In this document: piece by piece, positions 49,567 through 58,769 of the stretch | How positions within the stretch are numbered: position 1 is the first letter of the stretch | Layout: each line of letters starts with the position of its first letter | Origin: CAZYAK01 sp964403335 | Lineage (GTDB): Bacteria; Patescibacteriota; Gracilibacteria; Peribacterales; Peribacteraceae | Direction: 5' to 3' | Length of the DNA stretch: 64,000 bases | Assembly: GCA_964403335.1 (NCBI GenBank) | Contig: CAYOFI010000002.1 | Coordinates: 1-64,000, forward strand | Notes under the pieces: generated by a model | What the model saw: the letters and a program-made list of their open reading frames with translations, nothing else | Database searches by the model: none | What the model was told of the DNA's origin: nothing | Program-made: the position numbers and the translations under genes

Positions 49567-50836
49567 GTATGGTTATTTGCCCCGCAGCAAAACCCAAACC
49601 GATGGATTGAATGGAAAAGCGGTCCGCAAAAGAATGGGACACCGCAATAGCGACAATAGCCCCCCCGACCGTTGCGAGCGCCGGGATCAGAGTTTGCTTT
49701 GTCGCATAATAGGCGCGGAGCATCAGATGATTCATGCTCTCAAACGGAATGCTGACGGCGTACACCAGCAGCGCGGACGAAAAGAGGGCGATGGCCTGAA
49801 TCCCCATGACTTTCGCCACGAATGGAGCAAGGACCACAAGAATGATGCTGCCGGGAATCGTGATCGCGAGCAAAGCTCCAAATCCCCAAAGCAGATATTT
49901 TTTGAAAAGCTTTTCGTTTTTCCAGGCTGCGGATTGCCCCAGTAATGAGTATGCCGACTGCGCGAGGGCGATGCCCGTGACGCCGACGAGGACGGATTGG
50001 AAATTGCGCGCGTAGGCGTTGATCGCGACGGAGCCGACGTTCATGCCCGATGCGAGTTTATCGAACGCGAGCAATTGGAATTGCAACGCGCCAAGCGACA
50101 AGATGCGCGGCAGCATCAGCATTCCCATGCCGAAGAAATCCGGGTGCCACAGCGTCCATCGAAAATGGAAACCCAGGCGCCAGGCGTCAATGAAGCGCAG
50201 CACGACGTACAAAACGGTGCCTGTCAACGTTCCGACGATGGGACCGTATGCCCCGATGACGGGCGTGAGGAAGATCGTGCCGAGGATCGTGCCGATCGTA
50301 TAGATCACCGGTGTCAGTCCGTACATCCAATACCGCTGTGCGGTGATCAGGTACTGACCCAGGGTGTTGCCGAAGACAAAAAGAAAATTGGAAAACAGCG
50401 CGATTCGCACGAAGTGAATATAGAGGTCCAAACGCTCCCCCGTGAAATCCACGAACCAATGGGCGATGAACGGGAGTGCGATCGCCAGGATCAAAGCGAT
50501 GATGCCGAATGCCATGGCACCCACAAGCATGCTGCCGCTGAGAATTTTCGATACTTCCGTTTCGTTTTTATGGGCTTTGTATCCGGCAAGCACGGGAACC
50601 AGCACCGTACCGAGCGCGGCCATGATGCACGTCTGGAATAAAAAGTCGCTCGGGCGGAATGCCGCGACATAGACGTCGACGACCGAGGAATCCGGAAATG
50701 TCCGCGCAAATGACGCATCGCGCAGGAATCCCGCTATGGACGCCGCAAATTGCGTCAGTGCCAGAATCACGGTCCCGCCGATGATGTGTTCTTGCCGGAA
50801 AATGCGGGGAATAGGCACCGGAGAAGCGTAGCGCAC
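49514..50836 (-). CDS. murJ: lipid II flippase MurJ
   Basis: 440 aa with 12-14 predicted helices of the MATE-like MurJ fold. It starts with the typical FLRDASFARTFP region and contains TLGQYLITAQRYW and PRILSLGALQFQLL. A GTG start is used. It translocates lipid II across the membrane, pairing functionally with murC at 54670. It is slightly shorter than typical MurJ (about 510 aa), apparently lacking the last two helices. Confidence 0.9.
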   Translation of the reverse strand: MRYASPVPIPRIFRQEHIIGGTVILALTQFAASIAGFLRDASFARTFPDSSVVDVYVAAFRPSDFLFQTCIMAALGTVLVPVLAGYKAHKNETEVSKILSGSMLVGAMAFGIIALILAIALPFIAHWFVDFTGERLDLYIHFVRIALFSNFLFVFGNTLGQYLITAQRYWMYGLTPVIYTIGTILGTIFLTPVIGAYGPIVGTLTGTVLYVVLRFIDAWRLGFHFRWTLWHPDFFGMGMLMLPRILSLGALQFQLLAFDKLASGMNVGSVAINAYARNFQSVLVGVTGIALAQSAYSLLGQSAAWKNEKLFKKYLLWGFGALLAITIPGSIILVVLAPFVAKVMGIQAIALFSSALLVYAVSIPFESMNHLMLRAYYATKQTLIPALATVGGAIVAIAVSHSFADRFSIQSIGLGFAAGQITILILLTLQFASVLRRVRK

Positions 50837-50863
50837 GGCCCGGGTTTTGAGTATCCTTCCCCC

Positions 50864-53329
50864 ATGGAAGCCCCACGTTTAGCCTTTGGTTCGATGTCGG
50901 ACGACGAAGTCCGTTCCGCTCTGCGGAAATACTCCATCGGGCTGACCGTGGATGAGGCCAAAAAGATCGAAGAATTGCTCGGGCGCGCGCCGACGGTCGT
51001 CGAAGCCGTTATTTGGGGAATTCAAGGCAGCGAACACTGCAGTTATAAATCTTCGCGCCGTTTTCTTAAGGAATTTCCGACGCAGGGAAAGAATGTGATC
51101 CTCGGGCCGGGCGAAGACAGCGGCATTGTCGCGGTGACGGACGGACCGAAGGGAAAGCGCTGGGGAATCGTCGTGTCGCATGAATCGCATAACAAGCCGT
51201 CGCAGGTCGTGCCGTTTGAAGGGGCGGCGACGGGTGTGGGCGGGTGCGTGCGTGACGTGGCTTGCATGGGTGCGCGCGTGATCGGAAGCATGGACATGTT
51301 GCGCCTGGGTGACACCGCCAATCCGCAGTCGCGCGCGATCGCCAAGGAGGTCATCCGCGGGGTGGCCGGGTACGGCAATCCGCTGGGAGTGCCCAACTTG
51401 GGAGGCGATACGTTCTTTGATGCGGGATTTGACCGGCAGTGCCTGGTGAACGTCGTGTCCATCGGCATCGTGCGGGAGGATGAAATCATTCACAGCTACG
51501 TGCCGGAAGAAGCGGCGAAGGAGAAGTACGACATCATCATCGTGGGCAAACCGACGGACCGCAGCGGGTTCGGCGGCGCGGCATTCGCGAGCGTGACGCT
51601 TCGCGAAGAGAAGAAAGAGGAAAATTCAGGAGCAGTTCAGGAGCCCAATCCGTTCTTAGAGCGGCATATTCTTTTGTCGACATATGCGTTGTTCGATTGG
51701 CTGATTGCATCAGGAAATCTGCCCAAAGTGAGTTTTAAAGATTTAGGAGCCGGCGGCGTGGTGTGTGCCAGCGTCGAACAAGTCGCATCGCGTGGATTTG
51801 GTGCCGAAATCGATTTGGAGAAAGTGCACGTGTCGATCGAGAACCTTCCTGCCGAAGTGATCGCGTGCGCCGAAACGCAGGAACGCTTCTGCTGGATCGT
51901 GCACCCGTCGCTGACGCAGCATGTGCTCACGCATTACAACGAGACATGGGATTTGCCGAGCGTGGCGGAAAAAGCGCGCGCGAGCGTCATCGGGCATGTC
52001 ACTGCCGACGGCGTCTATCGGCTCCGGCACGGAGGCATGGTGGTCTGCGAAGCGAAATCCACGGACATCACCGAAGGCCTTCGCTATGAACGGCCGACTG
52101 CGGAGCCCGACGTGAAACGCGCGGAGCCGGACATCACCTGCACCGGTACGGCGATCCGCTTGGCTTCCGGTTTCACGACGACCATCAGCGACGTCTTTGC
52201 AGCGATGCTCATGCATCCCAACCACGCCTCCAAAGGCCCCGTGTTCCGCAAATATGACAAAGACGTCATCGGCAACGCCCACATTGAAGCCGGTGAATCC
52301 GACGCATCGGTCATTCAGCCGTTCCAAGACATCACCGCGTACATCGTCGGCGGCGAGCATCCCGGCTGGAAGAACGACGAGTCCGTCGCCAAAACCGGCA
52401 TCGCGTTCGCGGCGGACGGGAACCCCCGGTATGGACGAATTTCCGCGTACTTGCAAGGCGTGAATGCCGCGACGGAAGCCATCTGCAACGTGGCGGCGTC
52501 AGGCGCGCAGCCGCGCGCGCTCACTGACTGTCTGAACTACGGCAATCCGGAAGTGCCCGCGCAGTTGGGCGCGCTCGAACACGGCATCAAGGGCATTGCG
52601 GATGCCGCGCGCGCGTTGGGGGAAAACGGCGAAGCCGTCCCCATTATTTCCGGCAACGTGAGTTTGTATAACGGCAAGCCGGACGGCGATTCCGTGCCGC
52701 CCAGCGCGGTTGTCTGTTGCATCGGCATGCTTCCGGATGCGGCGAAGGCCGTGACGATGTCATTCAAAAAATACCATTCCAAGCTGTATGTGCTCGGCGA
52801 ACGAAAGGACGAATGCGGCGGCTCCGCGTACTACGAAGTCTTGGAGCAGATGGCGGGCGGTCAGCGCGACTCACTGCTTGGCGCGAATATCCCGAAGCCG
52901 GATTTTGTCTCGTTGAAGGGGCATGTTCAGCTCATCCGCGCCGCCTCGGAAAAAGGAGTGCTCGCCGCGTGCCATGACATCAGCGACGGCGGATTACTGC
53001 TTGCGCTGTTTGAAATGATGACGCCGGTTCGCAAAATCGGCGGGAAGATCGGCGCGGATATCGATATCGGCGCGATCGCCGGACCGTTGCGCACGGATAC
53101 GGTGCTCTTCTCTCAGACCGCGGGATTCATTGTCGAGGTGACGGGCCAGAACGAAGCTTCCTTCCTCGCGCTTGCGCAATCCCTCGGCGTAACAGCCTTC
53201 CTTCTTGGTCAGACAACCGAACGACCGGAATTGATAGTAAGGCGCGGCACGGAAAAAATTCTGCAGCTCGATTTGGCGGCCTCGATCGCACGCTGGCAAG
53301 ACGCGCTTGCGGAGACGTTGGGGCTCTAG
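50864..53329 (+). CDS. purL: phosphoribosylformylglycinamidine synthase subunit PurL
   Basis: 821 aa from the ATG at 50864. The stand-alone PurL layout is clear: EHCSYKSSRRFLKEFPT, GPGEDSG, HNKPSQVVPFEGAATGVGG, SFKDLGAGG and the second-half repeats with TDCLNYGNPE and ISGNVSLYN. It performs step 4 of purine synthesis with PurQ and PurS, which are not adjacent. It is somewhat longer than common small PurL (about 740 aa). Isolated purine genes are unusual for CPR, which generally lack the full pathway. Confidence 0.93.
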   Translation: MEAPRLAFGSMSDDEVRSALRKYSIGLTVDEAKKIEELLGRAPTVVEAVIWGIQGSEHCSYKSSRRFLKEFPTQGKNVILGPGEDSGIVAVTDGPKGKRWGIVVSHESHNKPSQVVPFEGAATGVGGCVRDVACMGARVIGSMDMLRLGDTANPQSRAIAKEVIRGVAGYGNPLGVPNLGGDTFFDAGFDRQCLVNVVSIGIVREDEIIHSYVPEEAAKEKYDIIIVGKPTDRSGFGGAAFASVTLREEKKEENSGAVQEPNPFLERHILLSTYALFDWLIASGNLPKVSFKDLGAGGVVCASVEQVASRGFGAEIDLEKVHVSIENLPAEVIACAETQERFCWIVHPSLTQHVLTHYNETWDLPSVAEKARASVIGHVTADGVYRLRHGGMVVCEAKSTDITEGLRYERPTAEPDVKRAEPDITCTGTAIRLASGFTTTISDVFAAMLMHPNHASKGPVFRKYDKDVIGNAHIEAGESDASVIQPFQDITAYIVGGEHPGWKNDESVAKTGIAFAADGNPRYGRISAYLQGVNAATEAICNVAASGAQPRALTDCLNYGNPEVPAQLGALEHGIKGIADAARALGENGEAVPIISGNVSLYNGKPDGDSVPPSAVVCCIGMLPDAAKAVTMSFKKYHSKLYVLGERKDECGGSAYYEVLEQMAGGQRDSLLGANIPKPDFVSLKGHVQLIRAASEKGVLAACHDISDGGLLLALFEMMTPVRKIGGKIGADIDIGAIAGPLRTDTVLFSQTAGFIVEVTGQNEASFLALAQSLGVTAFLLGQTTERPELIVRRGTEKILQLDLAASIARWQDALAETLGL

Positions 53330-53361
53330 ACGCAGAGCGCAAGACACGACACACTGAGGAC

Positions 53362-54609
53362 ATGCCCACACGCTCACTCCCCTCTTCGTTGTTGTCCGTA
53401 TTTCTCGCGGCTGTCGCGGTGTTTTTCGTGCAGACGGCGCATGCCGCCGGCACCATCAGCATCGAACAAAAAAGCGACGTGCAAGCCATCGGCGAATGGA
53501 CGATTATTTTCCCGAATTCCGAATCGTATATACGTCTGGATAGACAATCCACGATGGAGGCGGAACCGGGCCGGTACACGTTTTCCATCAAACCTCCCGA
53601 CGGCGAAACGGCGACGATCGTGCTGAGCATCGACGGCGTGGAAGTGGAGACCGTCGATTTGCCCCAGATCTCCTTCACGCTTGCGGACGGCGCCGCGGCA
53701 TCGCTCTTCATTCATTTAAAACTGACGAATTTCGGACGTGTCGGCGTCAACAGCGATCCTCCCGGCATGCCTTTCACGCTCCGCGGCCCGGATGGATTGA
53801 CCATGAAAGGAATCACGCCCCAGACATTTGAGGAAATGCCCGAAGGCAATTACAGCGTGCAATACACGCCCAAAAATTGTCCGGCGCCGCCCGGAAAATC
53901 CGACGTGCTGGAAAAAGACAGTGCATCCTATTTTTTCGTGAAGATTTCCTGCACCACCTTTGAATCCGAAGCGACATCGTCCGACGCCACGCATATCGAA
54001 GCCGATGTGAAAGGGTCGACGGTCGTGTTTTTTGACGTCCCCGTCGGCGCGTGGTTCGCGTCCTTCGTGGAGACCGTGTCGCGACGCGGCATTTTGACGG
54101 GATACCGCAACAGCGACGGCGAACAAACGGGCGAATTCGGTCCCGGGAATCCCGTGACGATCGGCGAGCTCGCGAAAATCGCGCATGAGATGGCGGGCAT
54201 CGACGAGACGGCCGTGACGGTTCCGCCCGTGAACCAAAACGCGCTTGGCAAGTGGTTTACCAAGTACATCGCGTCCGCGGAAGATCTCGGTTGGACCATC
54301 TACGCGGATCCGGATTTGGATCTGGCCCGGCCCGCCACGCGCGGCGAAGTGTTGATGACGCTGCTGCAAGTTCTGGATACTCCGCTGCAGTGGGTGACGG
54401 GCACAGTGTTCAGCGATGTCACCAAGCGCACGCCATATGCCAGCGCGATCGAAACCGCGGCTTCCGTGCATCTTGTCTCCGGTGCGACGGATGAGAAGGG
54501 CAACGCCACGGGCCTCTTCCATCCTGACGATCCCATCACGCGAGCGGAAATGGCGAAGATCTTGATTACGGCTGAAGAGGAGTTTATGAAGAAGGAGAAA
54601 GCTGAATGA
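53362..54609 (+). CDS. secreted SLH surface protein with PEGA-like domain
   Basis: 415 aa. A signal peptide (about 1-29) is followed by a beta-rich region, a PEGA-like domain (about 127-172, with GVNSDPPGMPFTLRGPDG and MPEGNYSVQY), and about three SLH modules in the C-terminal half (about 220-405, with FFDVPVGAWFASFVE, GKWFTKYIASA, DDPITRAEMAKIL). Likely attached to cell-wall polymers in the S-layer. Unlike the other SLH proteins here, its SLH modules are at the C-terminus. Confidence 0.82.
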   Translation: MPTRSLPSSLLSVFLAAVAVFFVQTAHAAGTISIEQKSDVQAIGEWTIIFPNSESYIRLDRQSTMEAEPGRYTFSIKPPDGETATIVLSIDGVEVETVDLPQISFTLADGAAASLFIHLKLTNFGRVGVNSDPPGMPFTLRGPDGLTMKGITPQTFEEMPEGNYSVQYTPKNCPAPPGKSDVLEKDSASYFFVKISCTTFESEATSSDATHIEADVKGSTVVFFDVPVGAWFASFVETVSRRGILTGYRNSDGEQTGEFGPGNPVTIGELAKIAHEMAGIDETAVTVPPVNQNALGKWFTKYIASAEDLGWTIYADPDLDLARPATRGEVLMTLLQVLDTPLQWVTGTVFSDVTKRTPYASAIETAASVHLVSGATDEKGNATGLFHPDDPITRAEMAKILITAEEEFMKKEKAE

Positions 54610-54630
54610 CGGGAAATCTGGGAAATCGAA

Positions 54631-54662
54631 GAAATCGAGGAGAAGCTGCTGTCCTCGATTTC
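54631..54662 (+). terminator. hairpin between convergent SLH and murC genes
   Basis: GAAATCGAGGA and TCCTCGATTTC form an 11-bp stem with a 10-nt loop; a second partial repeat of the arm follows. There is no proper T-run. Confidence 0.5.
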
Positions 54663-54669
54663 CTCGAAG

Positions 54670-55953
54670 TCATCGATTTCCTTTGCTCATATCATCCGCC
54701 AGCTTCGTCACATCCCCTGCTCCCATACACAGGAGCACATCATTGTCTTGCAGTTCCGACGCAAGCCGCTCGTGTGTTTGCTCCAGCGTTCCCGTCCATC
54801 CCGTCGCGACGTTGCTTTCGCGGCTGATGTCTCCCACGAAGCGCGGCATATTCACCTTCTTGGTGTTGTACTCTTTGCGCGCGTCGTAGACATCGGTCAA
54901 AAACAACAGATCGACTCCCGGGAACGCTTTCACAAAATCCGCATACAATTTATTTGTGCGATCGTGCGTGTGCGGTTGGAACACGGAGACGAGTCTTTTA
55001 TCCGGATACGCGTTGCGAATCGCGGCAATGGTTGCTCGCAATTCGGCGGGATGATGCGCGTAATCGTCGATAACCGGAATGGATCCGCGGTACAGGCCTT
55101 TCATTTCCAATCGACGCCAACTGCCTGCGTATCCTCCGATTGCCTTCTCCGCTGTGTCGCTGGGAATCTTCAAATACTCAGCAAGTCCCAATGCCAGCTG
55201 GGCGTTTTGCTGCATGTGCACGCCCGGGGTTTGCAAAGTGATCAACGGGTACTTGTCGGCATCGATGTTTTTTTTACCGCTTTGTTCGGCGATCGCTTTG
55301 CAGTCCGGATCCTGCATATGCGTGATCAACGCTCCTTGTGACGGAAGCGTCGCGACGAAGTCGTTGAATGCGGAACGATAATCCGCGGCTGACGTGTAGT
55401 AATCAAAATGGTCTCCGTCGGCATTGGTGAGCAAGATGACTTCGGGTTTGTAGAATCGGAAAGACCGTTTGTACTCGCAGGCTTCCAGTACAAATAAATC
55501 GCTTTTTCCCACGCGCCAGTTCCGCCCGCCTAATTCTTTCAACTTTGTGCCGACGACGACCGTCGGATCCAATCCTGCTTCGATGAGCAAGCGCGCGGAC
55601 ATCGCGGTCGTCGAAGATTTTCCGTGCGTGCCGCAGACGGCGATGGCGCGGTATCCCGCGCTCATTTCTCCCAGCGCTTCCGGGTACGAAATCTGGCGGA
55701 TGCCGAGCTCAGTCGCTTTTTGCCGTTCGGGCGCTTCCGGAGGAATCGCTTCGGAATAAATCAACAACTCACATCCATCAGGAACCGCCGCGCCGCTTTG
55801 ATCCGTGGTGACATGCATGCCTTGCGACCGCAGATCATCCAGCAGTGCGCTCTCGGATCGATCGCTGCCATGCACGTCATCCCCGCGCAACTTGCGGATC
55901 GCCGCAAGCGCGCTCAGTCCGATCCCGCCGATACCAGAACAGAAGATAATCAT
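54670..55953 (-). CDS. murC: UDP-N-acetylmuramate-L-alanine ligase
   Basis: 427 aa. The N-terminal nucleotide fold (CSGIGGIGLSALA), P-loop GTHGKSST (108-115), LEACEY and the C-terminal DDYAHHPAELRAT motif are diagnostic of MurC. It adds L-Ala to UDP-MurNAc, the first step of stem-peptide synthesis. TATACT ends 7 nt before the ATG. It is divergent from the FtsB-like gene. Confidence 0.95.
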   Translation of the reverse strand: MIIFCSGIGGIGLSALAAIRKLRGDDVHGSDRSESALLDDLRSQGMHVTTDQSGAAVPDGCELLIYSEAIPPEAPERQKATELGIRQISYPEALGEMSAGYRAIAVCGTHGKSSTTAMSARLLIEAGLDPTVVVGTKLKELGGRNWRVGKSDLFVLEACEYKRSFRFYKPEVILLTNADGDHFDYYTSAADYRSAFNDFVATLPSQGALITHMQDPDCKAIAEQSGKKNIDADKYPLITLQTPGVHMQQNAQLALGLAEYLKIPSDTAEKAIGGYAGSWRRLEMKGLYRGSIPVIDDYAHHPAELRATIAAIRNAYPDKRLVSVFQPHTHDRTNKLYADFVKAFPGVDLLFLTDVYDARKEYNTKKVNMPRFVGDISRESNVATGWTGTLEQTHERLASELQDNDVLLCMGAGDVTKLADDMSKGNR

Positions 55954-55960
55954 CAGGACC

Positions 55961-55966
55961 AGTATA
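55961..55966 (-). promoter_or_regulatory. -10 element of murC, leaderless
   Basis: TATACT on the minus strand ends 7 nt before the ATG at 55953. Confidence 0.5.
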
Positions 55967-56003
55967 CTTCATACGCGATACAAAATACTGCATACTTCTC
56001 CTC

Positions 56004-56450
56004 GTGGCCTATCAGTCTCTCGAACCCGTCAGTAAGCAGCTCACGATTGTCGTGGGCCTGACCGTCGTGGGGTTTATGGCGTTTGGGTTGGCGCTGTCGT
56101 TTTACCGGAACATTCTTTTTGAAGACACGCTCAATATGATCGCCGTCGAGAATGCGCGGCTGAAAGAACACATCGAACAGAGCAAGGGGGATGTGGAGTA
56201 CTACCGGTCCGCGCAGTACAAAGATAAGTATGCCAAGGAGAACTTGGGGCGATTGAACCCCGGCGAGAAAATCCTCATCATCGCCGAACAGCCATCCAAT
56301 GCGGCATTTCTATCCGGTGACCGCATGACTCCCACGGAAGAGCAGGAGGCGGCTTACCAGGAATATCTGCGTCAGTTGCCGGTCTACCAGCACTGGAAAC
56401 TCTTCTTGTTTAAGCGAGATGAGTTGGAGGGGTTGAAGCGGGGGTTGTAA
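56004..56450 (+). CDS. FtsB/DivIC-like septum formation protein
   Basis: 148 aa from a GTG start. One membrane helix (about 13-35) is followed by a coiled-coil-type stretch (NMIAVENARLKEHIEQSKGDVEYYR) and then YAKENLGRLNPGEKI, the conserved short motif of the FtsB/DivIC family. It should join the divisome and bridge early and late division proteins at the membrane. The C-terminal 60 residues are hydrophilic and longer than usual. Confidence 0.78.
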   Translation: MAYQSLEPVSKQLTIVVGLTVVGFMAFGLALSFYRNILFEDTLNMIAVENARLKEHIEQSKGDVEYYRSAQYKDKYAKENLGRLNPGEKILIIAEQPSNAAFLSGDRMTPTEEQEAAYQEYLRQLPVYQHWKLFLFKRDELEGLKRGL

Positions 56451-56477
56451 GCCAAACAAAGAGCGCTCTGTCATAGC

Positions 56478-56571
56478 CCGGCTTCGTCTGCGGACTACGC
56501 CGTGGCATCCGGCTTGTATGATTTTGATGTAGGAGAATCGCGGCGTAGTGCCCCAGAGGGCACGAAGCCGG
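56478..56571. repeat. palindromic element next to tRNA-fMet
   Basis: The left arm (56478-56502, CCGGCTTCG...CTACGCCG) mirrors the right arm (56541-56571, CGGCGTAGT...CGAAGCCGG). The element ends 1 bp from the tRNA 3' end, just as the tRNA-Ala and tRNA-Phe palindromes do. Confidence 0.65.
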
Positions 56572-56572
56572 A

Positions 56573-56650
<78 letters not shown>

Positions 56651-56681
56651 CGGTAGCCTGAGAATAGCATGGAAAAGGCAC

Positions 56682-56709
56682 TTGCACACGGAAAAAAAGT
56701 CCGTACAAT
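56682..56709 (+). promoter_or_regulatory. promoter of rpmA
   Basis: TTGCAC (56682-56687) and TACAAT (56704-56709) are 16 nt apart; the -10 ends 9 nt before the ATG. Confidence 0.6.
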
Positions 56710-56718
56710 CCTTGCACT

Positions 56719-57003
56719 ATGGCGCATAAAAAGGCGGGTGGGTCTACCCAAAACGGCAGAGACAGCGTTGCGAAACGTCGCGGCGTAAAGCGCTTTGGCG
56801 GCCAAAAGGTCAATGCCGGCGAAGTCTTGATCCGCCAGAAGGGCTATTGGTACTTCCCGGGCAAAAACACGCATTTGGGCTCCGATTGGACCATTCATGC
56901 CGATGTTGCCGGGACCGTAAAGTTCTCCCAAAAGCGCCGCCTCAAATTCAACGGGGCCCGCGAACGTTGCACGGTCATCTCCATCGAACCGATCGCCGCG
57001 TAA
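56719..57003 (+). CDS. rpmA: 50S ribosomal protein L27
   Basis: 94 aa. MAHKKAGGSTQNGRDS, GVKRFGGQ and GEVLIRQKG are standard L27. It lacks the N-terminal Firmicutes-type propeptide. It sits near the peptidyl-transferase centre. It is transcribed alone from a nearly leaderless promoter and is separated from rplU by 23 kb. Confidence 0.96.
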   Translation: MAHKKAGGSTQNGRDSVAKRRGVKRFGGQKVNAGEVLIRQKGYWYFPGKNTHLGSDWTIHADVAGTVKFSQKRRLKFNGARERCTVISIEPIAA

Positions 57004-57049
57004 GCAATATTGTCTTTGATCAAGCGGATCCTGCCATTACCATTTCGTC

Positions 57050-57751
57050 ATGTCTGAAACAGGAGGTCTGGATATCGGCATGCCCAGCGAGGGCTCGGGA
57101 AGCGGTCCCGAGCAATTAACGGAAGAAGCGAAAGCGCGGTTTGCCGCGTCCGGCGCGGCGATGGCGGCCATCCGCCGTGAGGAAAAGCGCAGCAAAAAAC
57201 GCGACTCGCGCGTGGCGCGCACTATCCTGCAATTTTTGAATGACGACCGGTACGCGCATCTCTTCGTGCTTATTTCTCGTCTTGTCGCACGCGATTGCCC
57301 GTCAATTTTCATCCTGGCGATTCTGTCGCTGATCCATGACGAATGTTTTTCCGTCGTGACGGAATTTTTGCAGGAAGAAGGGCAGAAGACATCCAAAGAG
57401 ACCGTCGAAGAAAATCTGCAGCTCATTCCCGGCGGCGCTTTGGATGCCGACGCCAACAAGATGCTGATCGAGTGGATCACGCGCATGCAGATGGTGATGT
57501 CGTTGGACGCGCAGCCCATCCTGCTGAAGTTGATGGTCGATGAGCACAACATCGACGGCACGGTTCTCCAGCTCACGACGTTTGTGCTGCAGGAATTCTT
57601 CCGCATGGAAGTGGGCGGCAAACGCAATGTGCCGTTCGAGCAATTACATGGCTTGGCGGGCAGTGTTCTGCAAACGGTTTTCGAACCGTTTTTGGACGCT
57701 ATCGACCGATCGTTGTTGCGGCGGCCGGAACCGGAGAGGGATGACGAATGA
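57050..57751 (+). CDS. hypothetical helical protein, 233 aa
   Basis: No family recognised. A Gly/Ser-rich N-terminus (about 1-25), a basic stretch (RREEKRSKKRDSR, 42-54) and a long helical domain with hydrophobic segments follow (HLFVLISRLVARDCPSIFILAI, 69-90, could be membrane-associated). It lies after rpmA and directly before the planctomycete-type gene, with at most 64 bp between them. Confidence 0.55.
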   Translation: MSETGGLDIGMPSEGSGSGPEQLTEEAKARFAASGAAMAAIRREEKRSKKRDSRVARTILQFLNDDRYAHLFVLISRLVARDCPSIFILAILSLIHDECFSVVTEFLQEEGQKTSKETVEENLQLIPGGALDADANKMLIEWITRMQMVMSLDAQPILLKLMVDEHNIDGTVLQLTTFVLQEFFRMEVGGKRNVPFEQLHGLAGSVLQTVFEPFLDAIDRSLLRRPEPERDDE

Positions 57752-57814
57752 TTGTCACCGGATAAACCGACGGAAGCATTGTTCTTTGCTGTTTTTACGA
57801 CATGCTGGCCCGCA

Positions 57815-58759
57815 ATGCGCGAAGCCGATTGGAACAACACCGGCGACTCTGTGGCGCTCCTCCGCCATGTGGGTGAGCGCGCGACTGACCGTCAGGTACG
57901 GCTTGTGGCCTGTGCGTGTGCACGGAGTATTGAAGAGTTATTTGCTGCACAGGCGAGCAGTTCAGCCATAGCGGCAGCCGAAAACTTTGCCGATGGTTTG
58001 ATAAGTGAGGATGAACTGGCCGAAGCAGAGCAATCTGCGCGTGAAGCGTCGGCTGCCGCCACTCGGGACGCGCATGCGGTATGGAACCACGGTCCGGCAG
58101 CAGCCACCGCCCGCAAGGCATGGATACGCGTGTGGGCTCGTTGCGCCGCTCAATATACATGCGACAGACATGTGTACAGCATCGGGCCCGGTTCTCAGGA
58201 AACCAATTTTGAGAGGAATATTGCGATCCGCACGGCTCAAGTGGCGTCATGGGCCGCGTCGGTGATGAATGAGTTGGAAGAACCAGATGAGAGTCTTCCG
58301 GATAGCGAAACAGCGGTCTTTTTCGGTTTTTTGCGCGGATTAAAAGAAACGGTGCAGAAAATAGCGCGAGCTGTCGAAAGCGGAAGCGACACATGTGAAT
58401 CAGTGCGACAGGCGCGGATTGTGCGTGATATTATCGGCAACCCTTTCCAGCCCGTTGCGCTCGCGCACGAGTGGAGATTTGCACATGATTGGAATGCGTA
58501 TCGGATCGCTCAAGGAATCTACAACGATCGCACCTTCACAGACTTGCCCATTTTGGGGGATGCCTTGGAAGATGCCGGCTGCAACGCTCAGACCATTTTG
58601 CGGCATCTGCGCGAAGTGACGCTCCATGTGCGCGGCTGCTGGGTGTTGGATTTGGTGCTGGATAAAGAGAGGCTGAGCCGAGAGGCGGCAGAGAGAAACA
58701 CATTGAAACCGGAAAAGGAGGATGCGATAACAGAGGGTGTTTTTGATCAATCAGCCTGA
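57815..58759 (+). CDS. planctomycete-type (Gemmata-like) repeat-family protein
   Basis: 314 aa from the ATG at 57815. It starts MREADW...LLRHVGERATDRQVRLVACACAR and ends with NPFQPVALAHEW, IYNDRTFTDLPILGDALEDAGC and HVRGCWVLDLVLDKE. These two blocks match a very large protein family in Gemmata and related Planctomycetes, from memory of that family; its function is unknown. The ORF is open to a TTG at 57752, but the homologous start is the ATG at 57815. Such a protein in a CPR-like genome suggests transfer. Confidence 0.68.
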   Translation: MREADWNNTGDSVALLRHVGERATDRQVRLVACACARSIEELFAAQASSSAIAAAENFADGLISEDELAEAEQSAREASAAATRDAHAVWNHGPAAATARKAWIRVWARCAAQYTCDRHVYSIGPGSQETNFERNIAIRTAQVASWAASVMNELEEPDESLPDSETAVFFGFLRGLKETVQKIARAVESGSDTCESVRQARIVRDIIGNPFQPVALAHEWRFAHDWNAYRIAQGIYNDRTFTDLPILGDALEDAGCNAQTILRHLREVTLHVRGCWVLDLVLDKERLSREAAERNTLKPEKEDAITEGVFDQSA

Positions 58760-58769
58760 GGGTGGAGCA

